Assembly (NCBI RefSeq): GCF_016545825.1
Contig: NC_052614.1
Location: forward strand, 13,472,559-13,536,558
Origin: Eucalyptus grandis
Taxonomy: Eukaryota > Streptophyta > Magnoliopsida > Myrtales > Myrtaceae
DNA: 64,000 nucleotides
Direction: 5' to 3'
Shown: positions 21,091 to 33,420 of the stretch, one piece after another
How positions within the stretch are numbered: position 1 is the stretch's first letter
Layout: every line of letters starts with the position of its first letter
Notes under the pieces: model-generated
Database searches by the model: none
Seen by the model: the letters and a program-made list of their open reading frames with translations, nothing else
What the model was told of the DNA's origin: nothing
Program-made: the position numbers and the translations under genes

Positions 21091-23046
21091 TAAGTAACCA
21101 TTTTTATCATCTTTTTGTTAGAAGGAATGAATTATGTAGCCATTTTCTTTTTCTTCTAAACGTGTAAAGTAGCAACCTTCTTGCAGAGCAAATTAAGTGA
21201 TTTTTTGACTTCATTAAATATTTTAAGTCAACTCATATTATGCTTGCTAGACATCAAAGGGACTAGTACAAAAGGCTAAGCTATCTAGAGATTCACTTCA
21301 CATTGCACACCTCATGAATTGATTAGATATAAACATTCAGCTTATAGAGGTGTCGTGACTCCAAAGAGTTTACACGTATTTAGTCAAATTTTAGCAGCTG
21401 ATTTTTGACTTTTGGTTAGCTGAATGCTTATGCAAATTAGACAACTGGTTTTTACTAAGTTGCAATTCCTAGACTAGTCAAATAAACTTCACAAGCAAAT
21501 GACGAAAGAGGTTGAAATTTGAAATAATTTTCCTATTATAACGTAAATTATATTTCGCGGGTTACGTACCGCATGACCCATGTTTGACCTCAGCAATGGA
21601 GAAGATGTTCAAAAATTTCAGTGAGCACACTGATTGTTTCGCCTCCAGCCCATACGCTCATTTAAAATAATGTCTTCTAGAAAAATATTTGGTTAGATAT
21701 TTTAGTTATGGGGATGTCTTTAATTATATTTTATTCAAAATAAATTATTTTTCAAAGCATTGGTTGTTCAGATGTCTCTAAGACACTCATTAACAAAATC
21801 TCAGCTACATAATTGTCTCTTCGAATTGAAATGTCAATATGGGTCGACGAATTTAAAAAGGAGAAGAAATTCAATGAGCCCTCTTTTTACATTAAGTGGC
21901 GGCTGTATAAAATAATCAATTATTCAACCACCCATTGACTCTATATAAGTCCAAAGTTAAGGAAAATAAATTAATAAGCGCCCTAAGGGACTGCAAAAAT
22001 AAAAATACACATTTCTCAACATACTTTGAAGTTCGGAAAATAAACGTAATTGCACATTTTAACGGAAACACTTGCTTAACGTTTCAATTGTCATAACACA
22101 TTTATTGAGACTTAATAAATAGCCAAAGGACATTCTTTGACATTTTATGGTGTGCTTGTTTTACGAAAAAAATAGATTTAAAAATAACAAAATATATATT
22201 TTTTTATCCATGAAAATGTTTAGGTATAAATTATTATAGATTATGAAAATATTTTTTATTAATTAATTATTTCAAACGATGGAATCATTCATTCTTAAAA
22301 TAATATTTTTAAAATAATATATCTTCACGAAATGAATCAAGCCTGTACTTGGAATTTATTAGGGTGTTGCCCTTCAATGAAGTAGATGAGCCGATTTAAC
22401 CTCATAAATGCATCTCTCAGCTCTGTCCATAATTCTGAGGACAAGCAATGGCCACCGAATCATCAAAGGGAACGTGACCCGAGACGAGCATCCTCATCAC
22501 CATCCGGTCCTCCTCGCGCCACTGAAACAGTTCCTATCTCATCGCAGGGCCATTCACCATCGATTCCAGTGCTGGTTGGGACCATCAGGGCCTGACCGAA
22601 CACGACGCGCCGAATCATATTTGGAACCCGCCGATCGAAAAGCCAAGTTCGAGGAGATGCACGATCGATCCGTTGAGGATATGCACGATATAAAAGGGAT
22701 AATATGCTCACTCTCGAGAGGTGCAGAGAATTGAGGTGACATTCGAATATTCTCTAACAAAGGAAAATATCCTGAAAAAATATCTCCGACGGGAGGCAAT
22801 TTCTTCTATCAAGAAATTATTGTCAACATGGTCCCTGCCAAGTGCCTCACATCAAGTCTCGCTCATGGAGCCGGATTTAACTTATGCGGAATGTCTCTAA
22901 CATCCATCGTATAAAAAACAAGTGAGGAAACATCTATTCAGCAACTTGTACAGATTTTTCAATCTACTTTAGAGAGCAAAAGCTCTCTCCCCATATCTTG
23001 ACCACAAAAAAGAACTTCCACTTTGCAAAACTTACCTTTGCCTAGA
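21091..23046. other. Continuation of UGT copy 2 upstream DNA; unidentified relic
   Basis: Resembles 11535-12540 up to about 22150. From about 22386 to 22740 the base composition becomes more balanced, and there is an open frame with the end ...RKAKFEEMHDRSVEDMHDIK. I do not recognise it, and its frames do not extend further. It may be a remnant of coding DNA; I do not assign a function. Confidence 0.4.
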
Positions 23047-23571
23047 CCCATTAAATGGGTGGGTCAGGTTGGGTTTGGATCGGGTCGGGTTTGGGTTGGA
23101 TCATAAATGGTCCGACCCAAATCGACCCGTGTAACCCGTTTATAACTTATTTATTACAATACAAAATTTTTGACCCATACCCAACCCAACCCATTTAACT
23201 AAACTTAAGAAGCTTATTTCTTATTATATAAAAATGATTATATTTTATATAAAATTTAATGAAATTTTTTTAAAATAGTTTTATTTTACAACACAAATTT
23301 AATAAATTTTTTATAAATTTTAAAATGATTATTTTAAACAATTGAATTCTAAATATTTTTTTCATTTTTTAAAAAATGATTTTTTTAATTAAAATAATTT
23401 TTCTTTTTACTTTTCTTTCTTCTTATTTTAATGAGTTGATAAATGCGTGTTCTTTTGCCCATGTATTTTAGTCACTCATCATGGGTGCTTTGGGAGATAA
23501 GGCTTGATTTATTAGCGACCCATTTAAGCAAACATGGATCCTTTAAATGGGTTGTGTACCCATTTTAACAC
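23047..23571. mobile_element. hAT-like MITE with AAATGGGT ends
   Basis: The left end TAGACCCATTAAATGGGT and the right end, as the complement GGTGTTAAAATGGGT, form short inverted ends rich in GGGT words. The ends resemble those of the larger element at 49540-53077. The interior is AT-rich and non-coding. The flanking target duplication is not clear, so the boundaries are approximate. Confidence 0.6.
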
Positions 23572-24000
23572 CTCCACTCTCGCCTACCAACTTGGTGTGG
23601 GGACCTTCTTTTTCCTTTTTTTCTTTTTTTCTTTTTGTTGCGACAATACAGTACAATGCTAGGTTCACCGTATTGTAGGGAGAAGGAAAAAACTATCATA
23701 TTCATTCTTCTTCTATCGCCATGGAAAGTGTTCGATCAATCTCCAAATGGAGATGAAAATTCTCTCACATCACAAGTTTCACTCGTCTTTGAGTAGACAA
23801 GTCCAAGTTTTGTATCAAAGAATGTATAAGGATCCATTATTGTTGGGACACGTGTGCAACAGAACTTCGATGTATAGAAAAAATGGGTTCAATTAGTTAC
23901 CTAAGTCGACTTGTACTAGGGGGCTATCTCTCTCTTGCAATTACCCTAAGATGAGGTATCATGACTTTTCTCTACGGCCTTATAAGTGATATATATTTTA

Positions 24001-25105
24001 GCCATGTTAATCGATGAGCCTTCCGTAGTGAATTAGAATGTTTGTGGGAATAAATCCCTTGGATCATCGCAATTGCCCCAAATGGGATCTCCATCACGGT
24101 TGCATTTTATTTGTTTGCCTACTTTTGTTTCTTGGAATGGATCCAACGATTATAAATTGATTGAAATTCAAATTTACTAATTTAGGGACAATTTTGGGCA
24201 TCAAGCCTAAATTCCTATAATGCGTGATTCCAATTGACTTAAATGGGCATTTTGTAAAGAGGAGTATGACCACGATGACACAATCGAAATTTGATTTCAA
24301 CACTGAGGAATCCCAATGATACATTGTTTGCCTAATGAACGGACTTGCAAATGTCATATATCTATTGATTGAAAGTCGTTGTCAAAGGACAGTGAATTTA
24401 GGCATCAAATGGAAGTTCTCAAAATGCATGGTCTCGACCAGCTAAAGCATGACATCTCATCATGAGAAGTACATCGGGCGACGTTCCCGGCACGAACAAA
24501 GTCGAGTTTCGACATGAAGGAATCCGGCTGACATGCGTTAGAGATGAAATGGTTGACCTAATCTCGCTCACTGCAGAAGTATGGAAATATGATGATCGTT
24601 GAAGGTACAAGGATGGCCACGACTTCAGACCGGAAGCAGGGACCCGGGAAGACTATGAGAAAGAGTTCATTCTTGTGTAGAGAAACCAGGCATGGGGACG
24701 ACCTCTTCCCCTTGTCTTGCCTTTGACAATTGGCACGTTACCATCGATCATCTCTCCGGACAGAGCGGCCCGCCCTACAAGCTCAAGTTGATGGGTAATT
24801 CCGACAATTAGAAAGGCACGTGAGACTACTTTTATTTCAATTATTTATCAATTCATCGTATTTGTATTCACCCTTTCAAAATATTGTGTAATCTTTTTCT
24901 CGATGCAGTAGATTAGATCAATAAATTATAAGGGTCTGCTTTAAATCTTGCGTTTTTAAGAATTTATATTTTGCTTTCACCCTATCTTTCATTTTATTAT
25001 TTTCATGAACCTCCATTTTTGGCCTTTTTTTTTTTTTTTGGGTTAGCATGTGATGCTCGCGGGATTTTCAGGGTGCATAAGGTGCAATCTCTTCTTAAAT
25101 TTTGT
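24001..25105. repeat. Unidentified block, pairs with 39107-40045
   Basis: Two diverged copies in the same orientation share 'tagtgaattagaatgt', 'ccaatggcac'-like and 'cattggaatcc'-like segments and a closing 'gggattttcag' stretch. Part of the left copy (about 24480-24660) reads VRDEMVDLISLTAEVWKYDD in one frame, then meets stop codons. I cannot name a family. It may be an old gene relic or the interior of a degraded element. Confidence 0.6.
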
Positions 25106-26449
25106 AACACATTTCCGTTTTGCTCTCACTTCAACTAAAGTAAATGGGAAAAGGAAGAACTTGACAACATTAACATTGGAATTATTGGTTTAAATCATCT
25201 AATCAATAATATAATAAAAAGAAAAATTTTGGAAAATTGTCAAAAAAACTATTTTAAATGAAAATTAAGCAAAATAGAAATTCTAAAAGACGCGAAATTG
25301 ACACCACAAAGATAAAGATAAGATAACCAAAACCTTAACATTCGATAGTGAGGGGTAGTTATTGTCGCTAGAAGAAAACAACAAACGGGCCCTATGACCG
25401 TGGACAACCAGCTCTCCAGCTCCCCCACCCCTTACGGCACACTTTGGAGTTTCATCAACCTCCTTCTAAATATTTTTTTCCATTTTTTGAAATTCTTGAA
25501 TCTTCTTATTGATTTTCTAATTATCGTACAAAAATTGTAAGTTATGTGGTCACCAGTAATAATGAGTTATATAAGATAAAACCACATTAGACTACTTATT
25601 TCTTAATCTTTTGCCAACTCGTTATATTTTTATTTATCCTTTTAAAAGATGCATTAGATTAAAGTAACAAATCGAGGAATATTTTTTGCATTTTTTTAAG
25701 ATTTGTAGTTCTTTGGAAATTTGATAGCCATATGACATCAGATACAAAACTTTCACGAATCAACAATTTTATATCCTCAGAAGACATGCGCACTAATTGT
25801 GTGATGGGAAAGTTAAAAAGCCAGCCAAAAAATAAAATAAAATCAAAGAACAAAGAAAAGGCAAGATCCCAGATCTAAAGACATGCTGAATTGCAGACTA
25901 AGTTGTCCGGTTCGGAATATAAGACGAAGCATGTATATCCAATTGGGCCATAGCATTCCTGTAAAATTTGAGCCCATCGTTTTGTACTTGAAACATCCTA
26001 ACATGGGGAGCCCAATATTAGGAAGTTGAATGAAACATCCTATAATCGTACACCAATATAGCAACTGCACGGATATAGATATGCAAACTGTTAAAATAAT
26101 TAAACATTAAATCATGTCTTCATTTAACAGTTTAAGATTTTAGAATTTCACAAAATTTCACATAATATCATAACTTTAAAAATCCTAAATTCAAATTATT
26201 CTGACTCATTTCCCAATTATATATATCTACGAAAATACCAAGCAAAAAAAGATCAGAATAAATGTAAGAATAAATATTAAAACAATTAAAAATTAAATTA
26301 CATTTTGATTTAATAATTTAAATTTTTAGAACAGTTGAAAAGTAATTTATAAAATCTCACGTAAACAATTCCAAGTGACGAGAGTAAAGTTGATGCGACC
26401 TTGGACAAGATCTAGACAAGAGGACCCTAAAGAAATGTGTTAACAAACT
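25106..26449. other. AT-rich spacer, nothing recognised
   Basis: No gene, tRNA or clear element. Several poly(T) and poly(A) runs. The small frames at 25659-26070 are not supported by any motif. Confidence 0.6.
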
Positions 26450-27328
26450 TTAATCTCTTCTGGGCGACAGCAACACCTTGTCGATCACCTCGTCCAGGTT
26501 CAAGCACGATGACCCGGAAGGACGAGTGGCCTCTCGGGCCATCTCCTTCCACTCCATCGCCTTCCTCTTTATCTCCTTCCCTCTCTCCCTCTCCATCAGC
26601 TCCCTCACCTGCTTCTCCACCTCGTCCCTCTTCACGTCATCATCGATCTCCATCCCGATCCCCCACTCCTCGCAGCTGTACTGGCATGTCATCTTTTGAT
26701 CCGCAAAGAACGGCCAACACACCATTGGCACGCCAGCCGCCATGCTCTCGATTGTGGAGTTCCAGCCGCTGTGGGTCAGGAACCGGCCGATCGCCTGGGG
26801 GCACCAGCTCGCCAGCAAGCTCCGCTCCCTCGTCATGGCCGAGAACTCCAATGGCAAGATCGCCGTGTCACCGACCACCAAGTCGGGCCTAATGACCCAC
26901 AGGAACGTTTGGCCGCTATTTGCGAGCCCCCATGTGAACTCCACCAGCTGTGTTGGAGACATCACTGTGACGCTTCCAAAGTTCACGTACACGACCGACC
27001 TAGGCGATTTTGAGTCGAAACCCGATCAACCTGGTGTCGTTACTGGGTAGTTGCTCCGTCTGGAGATGAAGGGGACCAAGGGTGTAGATAGTGGGGAACA
27101 TGGCCTTGAGAGCATCGAGGACCTTGTGCTCTAATCGGTCGAACGTGTTGAAAACAATGGCCAAGGCTCTTTTCACTCTCTTGGTCTCGACCAAGCAAAA
27201 GTCGACCATCGGGTCATTTGAGTCAGTAGTTCGGATGAAGCTCGATAAGTCTCTCCAGCGGATGTTTGTCATACTGGGTATCCAATTGACAACGGTGTCT
27301 AGATACTCATTTGTTAAGTAGCTTGTAT
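26450..27328 (-). pseudogene. UGT85-type copy 3, exon 2, broken
   Basis: The acceptor TTTGTAG|ATACAAGC is kept, and the exon reads through DTSYLTNEYLDTVVNW and [15 protein letters not shown] to the same C-terminus as copy 2. A deletion of about 38 bp near 27010 removes the stretch before DSK and shifts the frame. A 21-bp in-frame deletion in the PSPG box removes ERVLNHP (WCPQ joins AIGRFL), taking the box His with it. Its exon 1 remnant lies 4.5 kb away at 31803-32144 because a solo LTR entered the intron. It cannot be functional. Confidence 0.93.
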
Positions 27329-28149
27329 CTACAAATTGAGAATCGATCAACTAAACCATGTAACCATACATGGCCATGGTTCTTGTAAAGGATCCGTTCC
27401 GACCATGTTGTTCGATGTTTATGGTGTCACATGGCATAGTTTTATTGTTAATGCTTTTGTTATACTTTTTTTTTTGTCTAAAATTTTGTTATACTTAGAT
27501 AAGGGAAAACATGAGAGTATTGTTGAAGGTCATAGAAAATGATTAAGTCATAAAGAATACGTAAGCTCTGTAGAAAGTCAAGGTTCTTACATGTCAAATT
27601 CTACTTTTGATAGTTGACTGAGTCAAAGTACTCAATCCAGGACAAAACTATGAACAGCAAACAAAACCCACAAAAGAGAGATGAAGAAAATCATTAGCCA
27701 TTGTGGACACCTAAATTTTGGCGATCTGATCATTTATTTATTGTATAGAAAATTATGGGTTAATTTTATCATTGAGAAAATAATTAATTGCATAGCATGT
27801 AGATTTAGGTGCTATTTGTTGATGCAAAACCATTAAATGTGTTTGGATAGAGGCGTAGATAGCTCACATGCTAAACTTTGGAAACATCATCAAGACAGGG
27901 TCGAAACTGACTAGTTCCAAACTACTTTAGGAAGTTCATAGTTCAACGTGTCAGATTGCATACATGTATAAAAGCTTGTGATGATCGTCACATGGTGTTA
28001 TCATCGGTCAGCTCACTATTATCACTGACTTTTCACCCCTTTTCGGTTTGGAATGTATTGACGCCAGCAAGTCTATGTCATGTTTCACTGCATGAGTGCC
28101 AAATCTTATATTTGTGTAGCCATCTTTCCTTTTACTCCTATAACAGGAA

Positions 28150-28510
28150 AAATAGGAAAGCCCAATTTTGCAAGGGAGTTGAATCGCGATGGCCTTACAC
28201 CGTTACACATTGTGTCGGCCACGGGGGATTTGAAAGTCACGAGGGAGCTTCTAATAGTAGGCCCTGATCTTTGCATGATCGAGAACAAAGGTGGTTGGAC
28301 ACCGTTCCACTACACGGCCATCAAGCATAAGGTCAAGTGAAGAACAATCAGTCCGATGCGCTCGAGAAGTTGTTGAAGATGGAGATGCGGATGACCTTGT
28401 GACTACCAAAGATGACGATGGGAACACAATCTCACAACTGGCTGCGGCTTCGAAACATCTCCAGTCCACTAGATCGCAAAACGGGATCAAGCTCATTGAA
28501 AGGCTATGAT
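28150..28510 (+). pseudogene. Ankyrin-repeat gene fragment inside the LTR
   Basis: One frame encodes about 1.5 ankyrin repeats: ELNRDGLTPLHIVSATGDLK, then RELLIVGPDLCMIENKGGWT with PFHYTAIKHKVK. After a break near 28338 another frame gives CAREVVEDGDADDLV followed by KDDDGNTISQLAAASKHLQ. This order and wording match plant ankyrin proteins of the ACD6/ITN1 type, which end in membrane segments that are missing here. Sequence between the repeats is lost and the frame is shifted. It was most likely captured as genomic DNA into the LTR, or the LTR carrying it was mobilised. Confidence 0.85.
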
Positions 28511-31011
28511 GATCGCACCCTTTAAATGCCAGAGTTTTAATTCTGCTAAGCGAAAGTTTTGACCCATTAACTCATGCAAAAATTCTTTCAATTTTGCATG
28601 GGCACGTGACTTTCAGTAATTAAGGAAAGGAAAGATGTGGTGTAGACGTCTTTGAGGAAACAAAAGCTGGCAGAGAATAGGAAAGAAAAGGGATACGGGC
28701 GAGAGTTAAAAGAATCAATATATTGGTAGATTTGAAGGAGGAATAGAAGGTAATCTCGGTCAACTAGGTGCAGAAAAGTGTGATATTTATGCTTCATTAT
28801 TTCTTGTTTAAAAACAAGAAAGAGTGCACCGTCAAAGAAATCGCACGTATTCATAAGCTTGAGAAAAAAGGAAATGAATTCTCTGCACCAACTCAAGGAC
28901 AAAGAAAGAAATATTATTGGATATACTCGTGGCTCTATTCACGGCAAGAAAGGGAAGAAATCGACGAACTTGCGAGCTGATATTCAATTGGAAGAAATGA
29001 AATCAAAAGAAATTATTCAGCACGTATTCCACGGACTTGGAGCTGCCATATTATAAATAAAGTAGTAAACTCTGAGAGGAAGGGGGATTCCGAATTTCAA
29101 AGAGACACACGTAAGAGAGAGAGCAGACACAAGGAATCTCAACTAGCTCTTGGCCGAGACGCTCCTTCCACGTAGATGCCCCTTCCACGGCCAGACCTGT
29201 GATCGTGCTTCTATCTCCATCACCACTACATCGTGCCGCTGCCCTGGTGAGGTGTCGACGACGGCCAAGCTACTCCCTACACACGTGCCACTTGAGAAGT
29301 CAACCGAGTCCGAGCTGTTGCACCCCACCGCACTGCTGCTCTGATCGTCATCCCGAGCCTTGTCTGTGACGAGTTATTGCTTGATGATCCTTGCCGAGCT
29401 TCCATCCACGCCAGTCTCGAGTAAGACGCTGCTGCTTTCAGTCCGTGTTGCTCCTTCCAGTGCCAACGTGGGCGACGTTGCTGCTGTCACTTATCTAGGG
29501 CGTCCTTACTACTTGTGTTGATCCGAGAAGACCTGTATTGTGACGACTGTGTTGCACCAGAAAAATTGTAGCTGCTCCATCCTCCCATCGACGGCGTTGC
29601 TAGTCTCGCGTCACATCGAAAGCCTCTTGGCGCTCTTCACATTAAATTTTTTGTGCCTCTGCAGGTTAAGAGGAAAACTTCAAACGGTGGTAAAAAAAGC
29701 TCTAGTGGAGTTTATATTAAAATATAGTAAGCCAATCTGAAGAGGGGACGTCTGGCAAACAAGAAAGTCCACTTGAAGACTTTCGGTTGTGTCCGACAAA
29801 ATTGACGCAGCTCTCACTAAGCCGAGAGCCCTTTCCACGTCGAGTGCCGCGAGCGATTCCCAAAACGTTATCGTGAGCCAGCTACCGTGAAGCAAAGTTG
29901 ATCGTGACTCCTACGATCTGATACCCGTCTAAACTAGGAAACAACAATCAAGGTAGGTAAAATTCCCATCTAAATTAATTCTCGAATATTTTGTTTGCTC
30001 AATTGAGGTATTGCATTCTTGATTAAACCCCCGAATGATGTTATCTTGTTCCATGTTTCCCGAATAGTCTTTCAAATTAGGGAAATCTTCATAATTTCGC
30101 AACGTACATATGATTGACGGTCCGATTTCATGCTCAAAATACAATCCACAATTGTACGGAAAAATTGCCAATCCGATCTCACGCTCAAGATACGATTCGT
30201 GATTTTATTTAAAAATTGACCAATCCGATCTCATGCGCGAAATATGATTCGTCAATTTGTTTCCCAAAATTTAATGGACATGGATGATATCTTGCTTGAT
30301 TTGGTGCCGTGTTGTTCTTTATACCTTTATTTGATTGCTCCCGTAAAAGAAAAATAAAAAAAATGTGAGTTAGAGTAGGTTTCCTTGTTTTAGGGTTTTT
30401 ACATATTTAGGGTAGGAAATTTGTTATTTTGAATTAAAAAAATAATAATAAATACCAAAGGCACAAATTTAGGGTGTTAGATTTTCATTTCATTAATTTA
30501 AATTGCATGTTTAATTATCTGACAATTTAATTTCAAATTTAAAAACAAAACAAAAAATGAGAATTATGGCATTCTTTGCATGTGATTGCACATTATGGTA
30601 AAATTGCATATCGTTTAATTTTAGATAATATTTTCTAATTTATTATAAATTTAGATTTTTTTAGATAGACCGCATCGTAGGTTAGGGATTGCTAAGTTAA
30701 GATAATATATTGGTTTAAATTAGGGTTTAGCCTGACCTAATCCTTAATATAAGTTGGATAGAATCTTAATTTAGCTAGGTAATTTTCACATTTTTCTAAT
30801 TTCGAATTTCATAAAACAATGCAAAAAATGTCTTAGAATAAATTAGTTTCAGTTCCTAAGATAGATTGCATTTTTTTAAATAAAAATAAAAAATGTTATC
30901 GCATGTCATATAGAATTAGATTTAGTGATTGTTGCTAGGTCCACCTAATTAGAAATTGCATGTCGTTAGAATTAGGTTATTTAGTGATATTACGTTGTAT
31001 AAAGCATGATT

Positions 31012-31205
31012 TTATTACCACCGCCTGCGGTGGCGCGGCTGGCTTTGGGCTCCCTCCCCCTCACGAAAGGGAGGAGTTCGAATCCCAAAGGCGTCGCGTT
31101 TGTGCGACTCAAACGCGGTTGGGTTTGTGGTGGTGGCTCAGTCCGCCCCGGGTTTACATCTAGGCTGTCGGCCGACGGCGGTTCTCGACTCATAAAAAAA
31201 AAAAG
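31012..31205 (+). mobile_element. tRNA-derived SINE
   Basis: About 190 bp ending in poly(A), flanked by AGCATGATT (31003-31011 and 31206-31214). The head starts ACCACCG and carries a tRNA-like A box in TGGCGCGGCTGGCTTTGGGC. A B box AGTTCGAATCC lies at 31075-31085. These are internal RNA polymerase III promoter signals. It is the same family as the element at 54778-54991. It is nested in the solo LTR, so it is younger than that LTR or was carried with it. Confidence 0.85.
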
Positions 31206-31802
31206 AGCATGATTCTCATTAATTAAGTAAAAATGAAAAAGAAAAAAAAATTGCGTATTAATTAGAAATCATATCTAGGGTTGATGATGTGAATTATGAT
31301 CTAACCACGTAGATGCTTTCGTTGCTACAAGGTAAGTCCTGCATTTTATTTATTTGCTTTATTGAGTGTTAAATTGTAGTTTGCGCACCTGTGTGATCAC
31401 CTCACATGTTAGAGAGATAAATTAAAATCAATTAAAGCTGCTTGCCAAACATTTTTCAAAATAAAATAGAAATGTACCGAAATGGCGTTAGAAAATTCAG
31501 CGTAACCAAGTCCCCGAACTCATAAATCTTTAATTCGTAGGAGTAAAGTAAGTCTCCCATTGCTTTACTTGGGTTTCTAATCGACTTACCAAAAATAGAT
31601 TAGTGGCGGATCCTAATTAAAAAATCATTTACATGTTAAGAAATTTGAACTTAAGTCGCGAATTGATATGGGTTGGGAGAGCCCGAGTTAACTCTAGGCT
31701 TAACGATCCATTAGCCAAACCCTAGGTGGTTAACACCCAAAAATTTGGTCACGATAGCCGTAAATTTGCTAAATGAGATTACTTGAATACATTAATGCAT
31801 AC

Positions 31803-32144
31803 CTTTAAGAGGAGCAAGACCCGTCAATAAGACTGCGATACTACACGTAACCCATGAAGCCGCACGCGCTCGTCGTCTAGAACAAGACCTTTGGCATGCC
31901 AACCGCCTCCGCGGCATCAAGCGTGAAGCTCATCACGCCGTCCGACACCACGCAGCTCACCGGTAGGGATCCCGACGTTGCGCTCTCCTCATTGAGCCTC
32001 TCGAGCAGGTCCTGGAAGTAGGGCAAGCAAGACTTTTGTGTGGAGTGGTAGAGGGCAAGGACGTCCTAGGTGGTGTCGGCGTCGAAAGGCGGCAGGCCGT
32101 TGGGGATGGTGTGGAACTAGAAAGACAAGAGGCCGTCGAGGGAT
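31803..32144 (-). pseudogene. UGT85-type copy 3, truncated exon 1
   Basis: The 3' two-thirds of exon 1, with the donor AAAG|GTATGC kept at 31803. It matches copies 2 and 4 up to about the SSLDG region and then stops at 32144. Transposase coding sequence follows directly. TAG-type changes and one-base losses are visible, for example 'gacccgtcaat' against 'gacccttgtcaat'. The start codon, catalytic His segment and promoter are gone. Confidence 0.9.
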
Positions 32145-33420
32145 AGGTTTGTCCCTTGCGTCATTGATGCTTTTGTTGAAACTTCCACACCAGTTGTTCA
32201 AGGAAATTTCACATTTTGAGCTTGTCCTGAAGTAGGACTTGCTCCATTGCACCGGAGGCCTTTGAGACAACCATTCATAAGCTTTCTTATTAATTGCCTT
32301 CAGCTCTTCCATTGCCAAGTCAAAATCACATACCCTAGTCGCCATGGCAGCCTTCCAAAGGAGTTTTTTAAGTTCTACCCCTCTGTGATGCAGCTTGAAG
32401 TTTTCATAAAGATGCCTTAAGCAAAATCTATGTTCTGCTTCAGGCATTAGATTTGCTAGTGCTTGCACCAATCCCTTCTATTTATCACACAAGAAAGTCC
32501 AGTACTTTGAATTTTCAGGATCGGTAATCCCCAAGTCTTTTGTAATCAAACTAATAAAGCAATGTCATGTCTTGTACGTTTCTTGTCCGACAACTACCCA
32601 TGCAAAGGGATACATTTGATTGTTGCCATCTATGTCCACCGCTAGTAGAAGTATACCCTTGTAGCCTGATGACAAATGGCAACCATCAAAACCTACAAAG
32701 CGCCTACATCCTTCTACAAAGCCCCTCATTAATGCATCTAAACAAATATAGACTGCCTTAAACTTGCATTGGTCTTGATATTGCTCAGTTTTGATTATAC
32801 ACGTGGATCCCAGGTTGGCATCAAGAAATGCTTGATAATAGCTCCTGAGCATCCAAAATTGCTCTTCCTCATTCCCAGTGATCATACTCATTGCCATTGT
32901 CCTAGCTCTATAAACCATTGTCCTCGACAACTTTAAAACATTGTCAGACTCCATTGCTTTTTTCATTGAAGCACCTGGCTATGTAGGATTGTTTCTCAAC
33001 CTATCATAATACTTGTTTGTTAACCATTTAGTGTTTATTTGAGGAACATGTAGAGCTCTATTACATGTATGTATGGGGTTAAAGGTTTTGACTTGTAAAG
33101 TATGCTCCCTTTGCACTTTGGAAGCATTCACAACCATCAAAACACACTGCCCTCAATTTATTAGGTGTATTCTTAACAAAGCTCACCTTTCTCCCATTTT
33201 TATGACATGGTTCCTAACGGCCTTTCTAAACTCCTTAGCATTACTAAAGCAGATTCCTAACTTGAAGACAGGATTTTCCATATCAACCTCAGCAATAATC
33301 TCGGGATGTGTATACTCATTTTCACCATTCATATTCAAGAAATCTACATTGTCAGCTAACACATCTACGTACTAACTAATGTCTCCAACCTCCATATCCC
33401 TCTCCATTGAACCATCACCA
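32145..33420 (-). pseudogene. MULE (MuDR-type) transposase, degraded
   Basis: Read on the minus strand, the order is typical of Mutator-like transposases. The N-terminal region has ENPVFKLGICFSNAKEFRKA near 33270. Then comes TFNPIHTCNRALHVPQINTK, then SMKKAMESD. The DDE core has RRFVGFDGCHLSSGYKGILL and MYPFAWVVV. After frame breaks and a TAA near 32478 it continues with MPEAEHRFCLRHLYENFK and ISLNNWCGSFNKSINDARDK. Several stop codons and frame changes interrupt it. Coding ends exactly where the UGT exon fragment begins. No terminal inverted repeat could be found at either side. Confidence 0.9.

Larger units (their letters stand above)
27702..31756 (+). mobile_element. Giant Ogre-like solo LTR in the intron of UGT copy 3
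   Basis: Starts TGTGGACACC and ends GGTCACGATA, flanked by GCCAT (27697-27701) and GCCGT (31757-31761). The empty site in copies 2 and 4 reads 'ttagccgtaaatc' or similar, so the ancestral target was GCCGT. The 3' end shares a long stretch with 34708-37356 and 43214-45869 ('cgtaaccaagtccccgaact', 'tttacttgggtttctaatc', 'gattagtggcgg'). A TATAAATA at 29052 is followed by a GC-rich leader at 29100-29760. It is longer than its relatives (4,055 against about 2,650 bp) partly because its upstream part holds an ankyrin gene fragment and its 3' part a SINE. No internal region or partner LTR is present. Confidence 0.85.

Noticed and set aside
31020..31100. tRNA gene (A and B boxes present)
   Set aside because: It does not fold as a tRNA, ends in poly(A) and has target duplications; it is a SINE.
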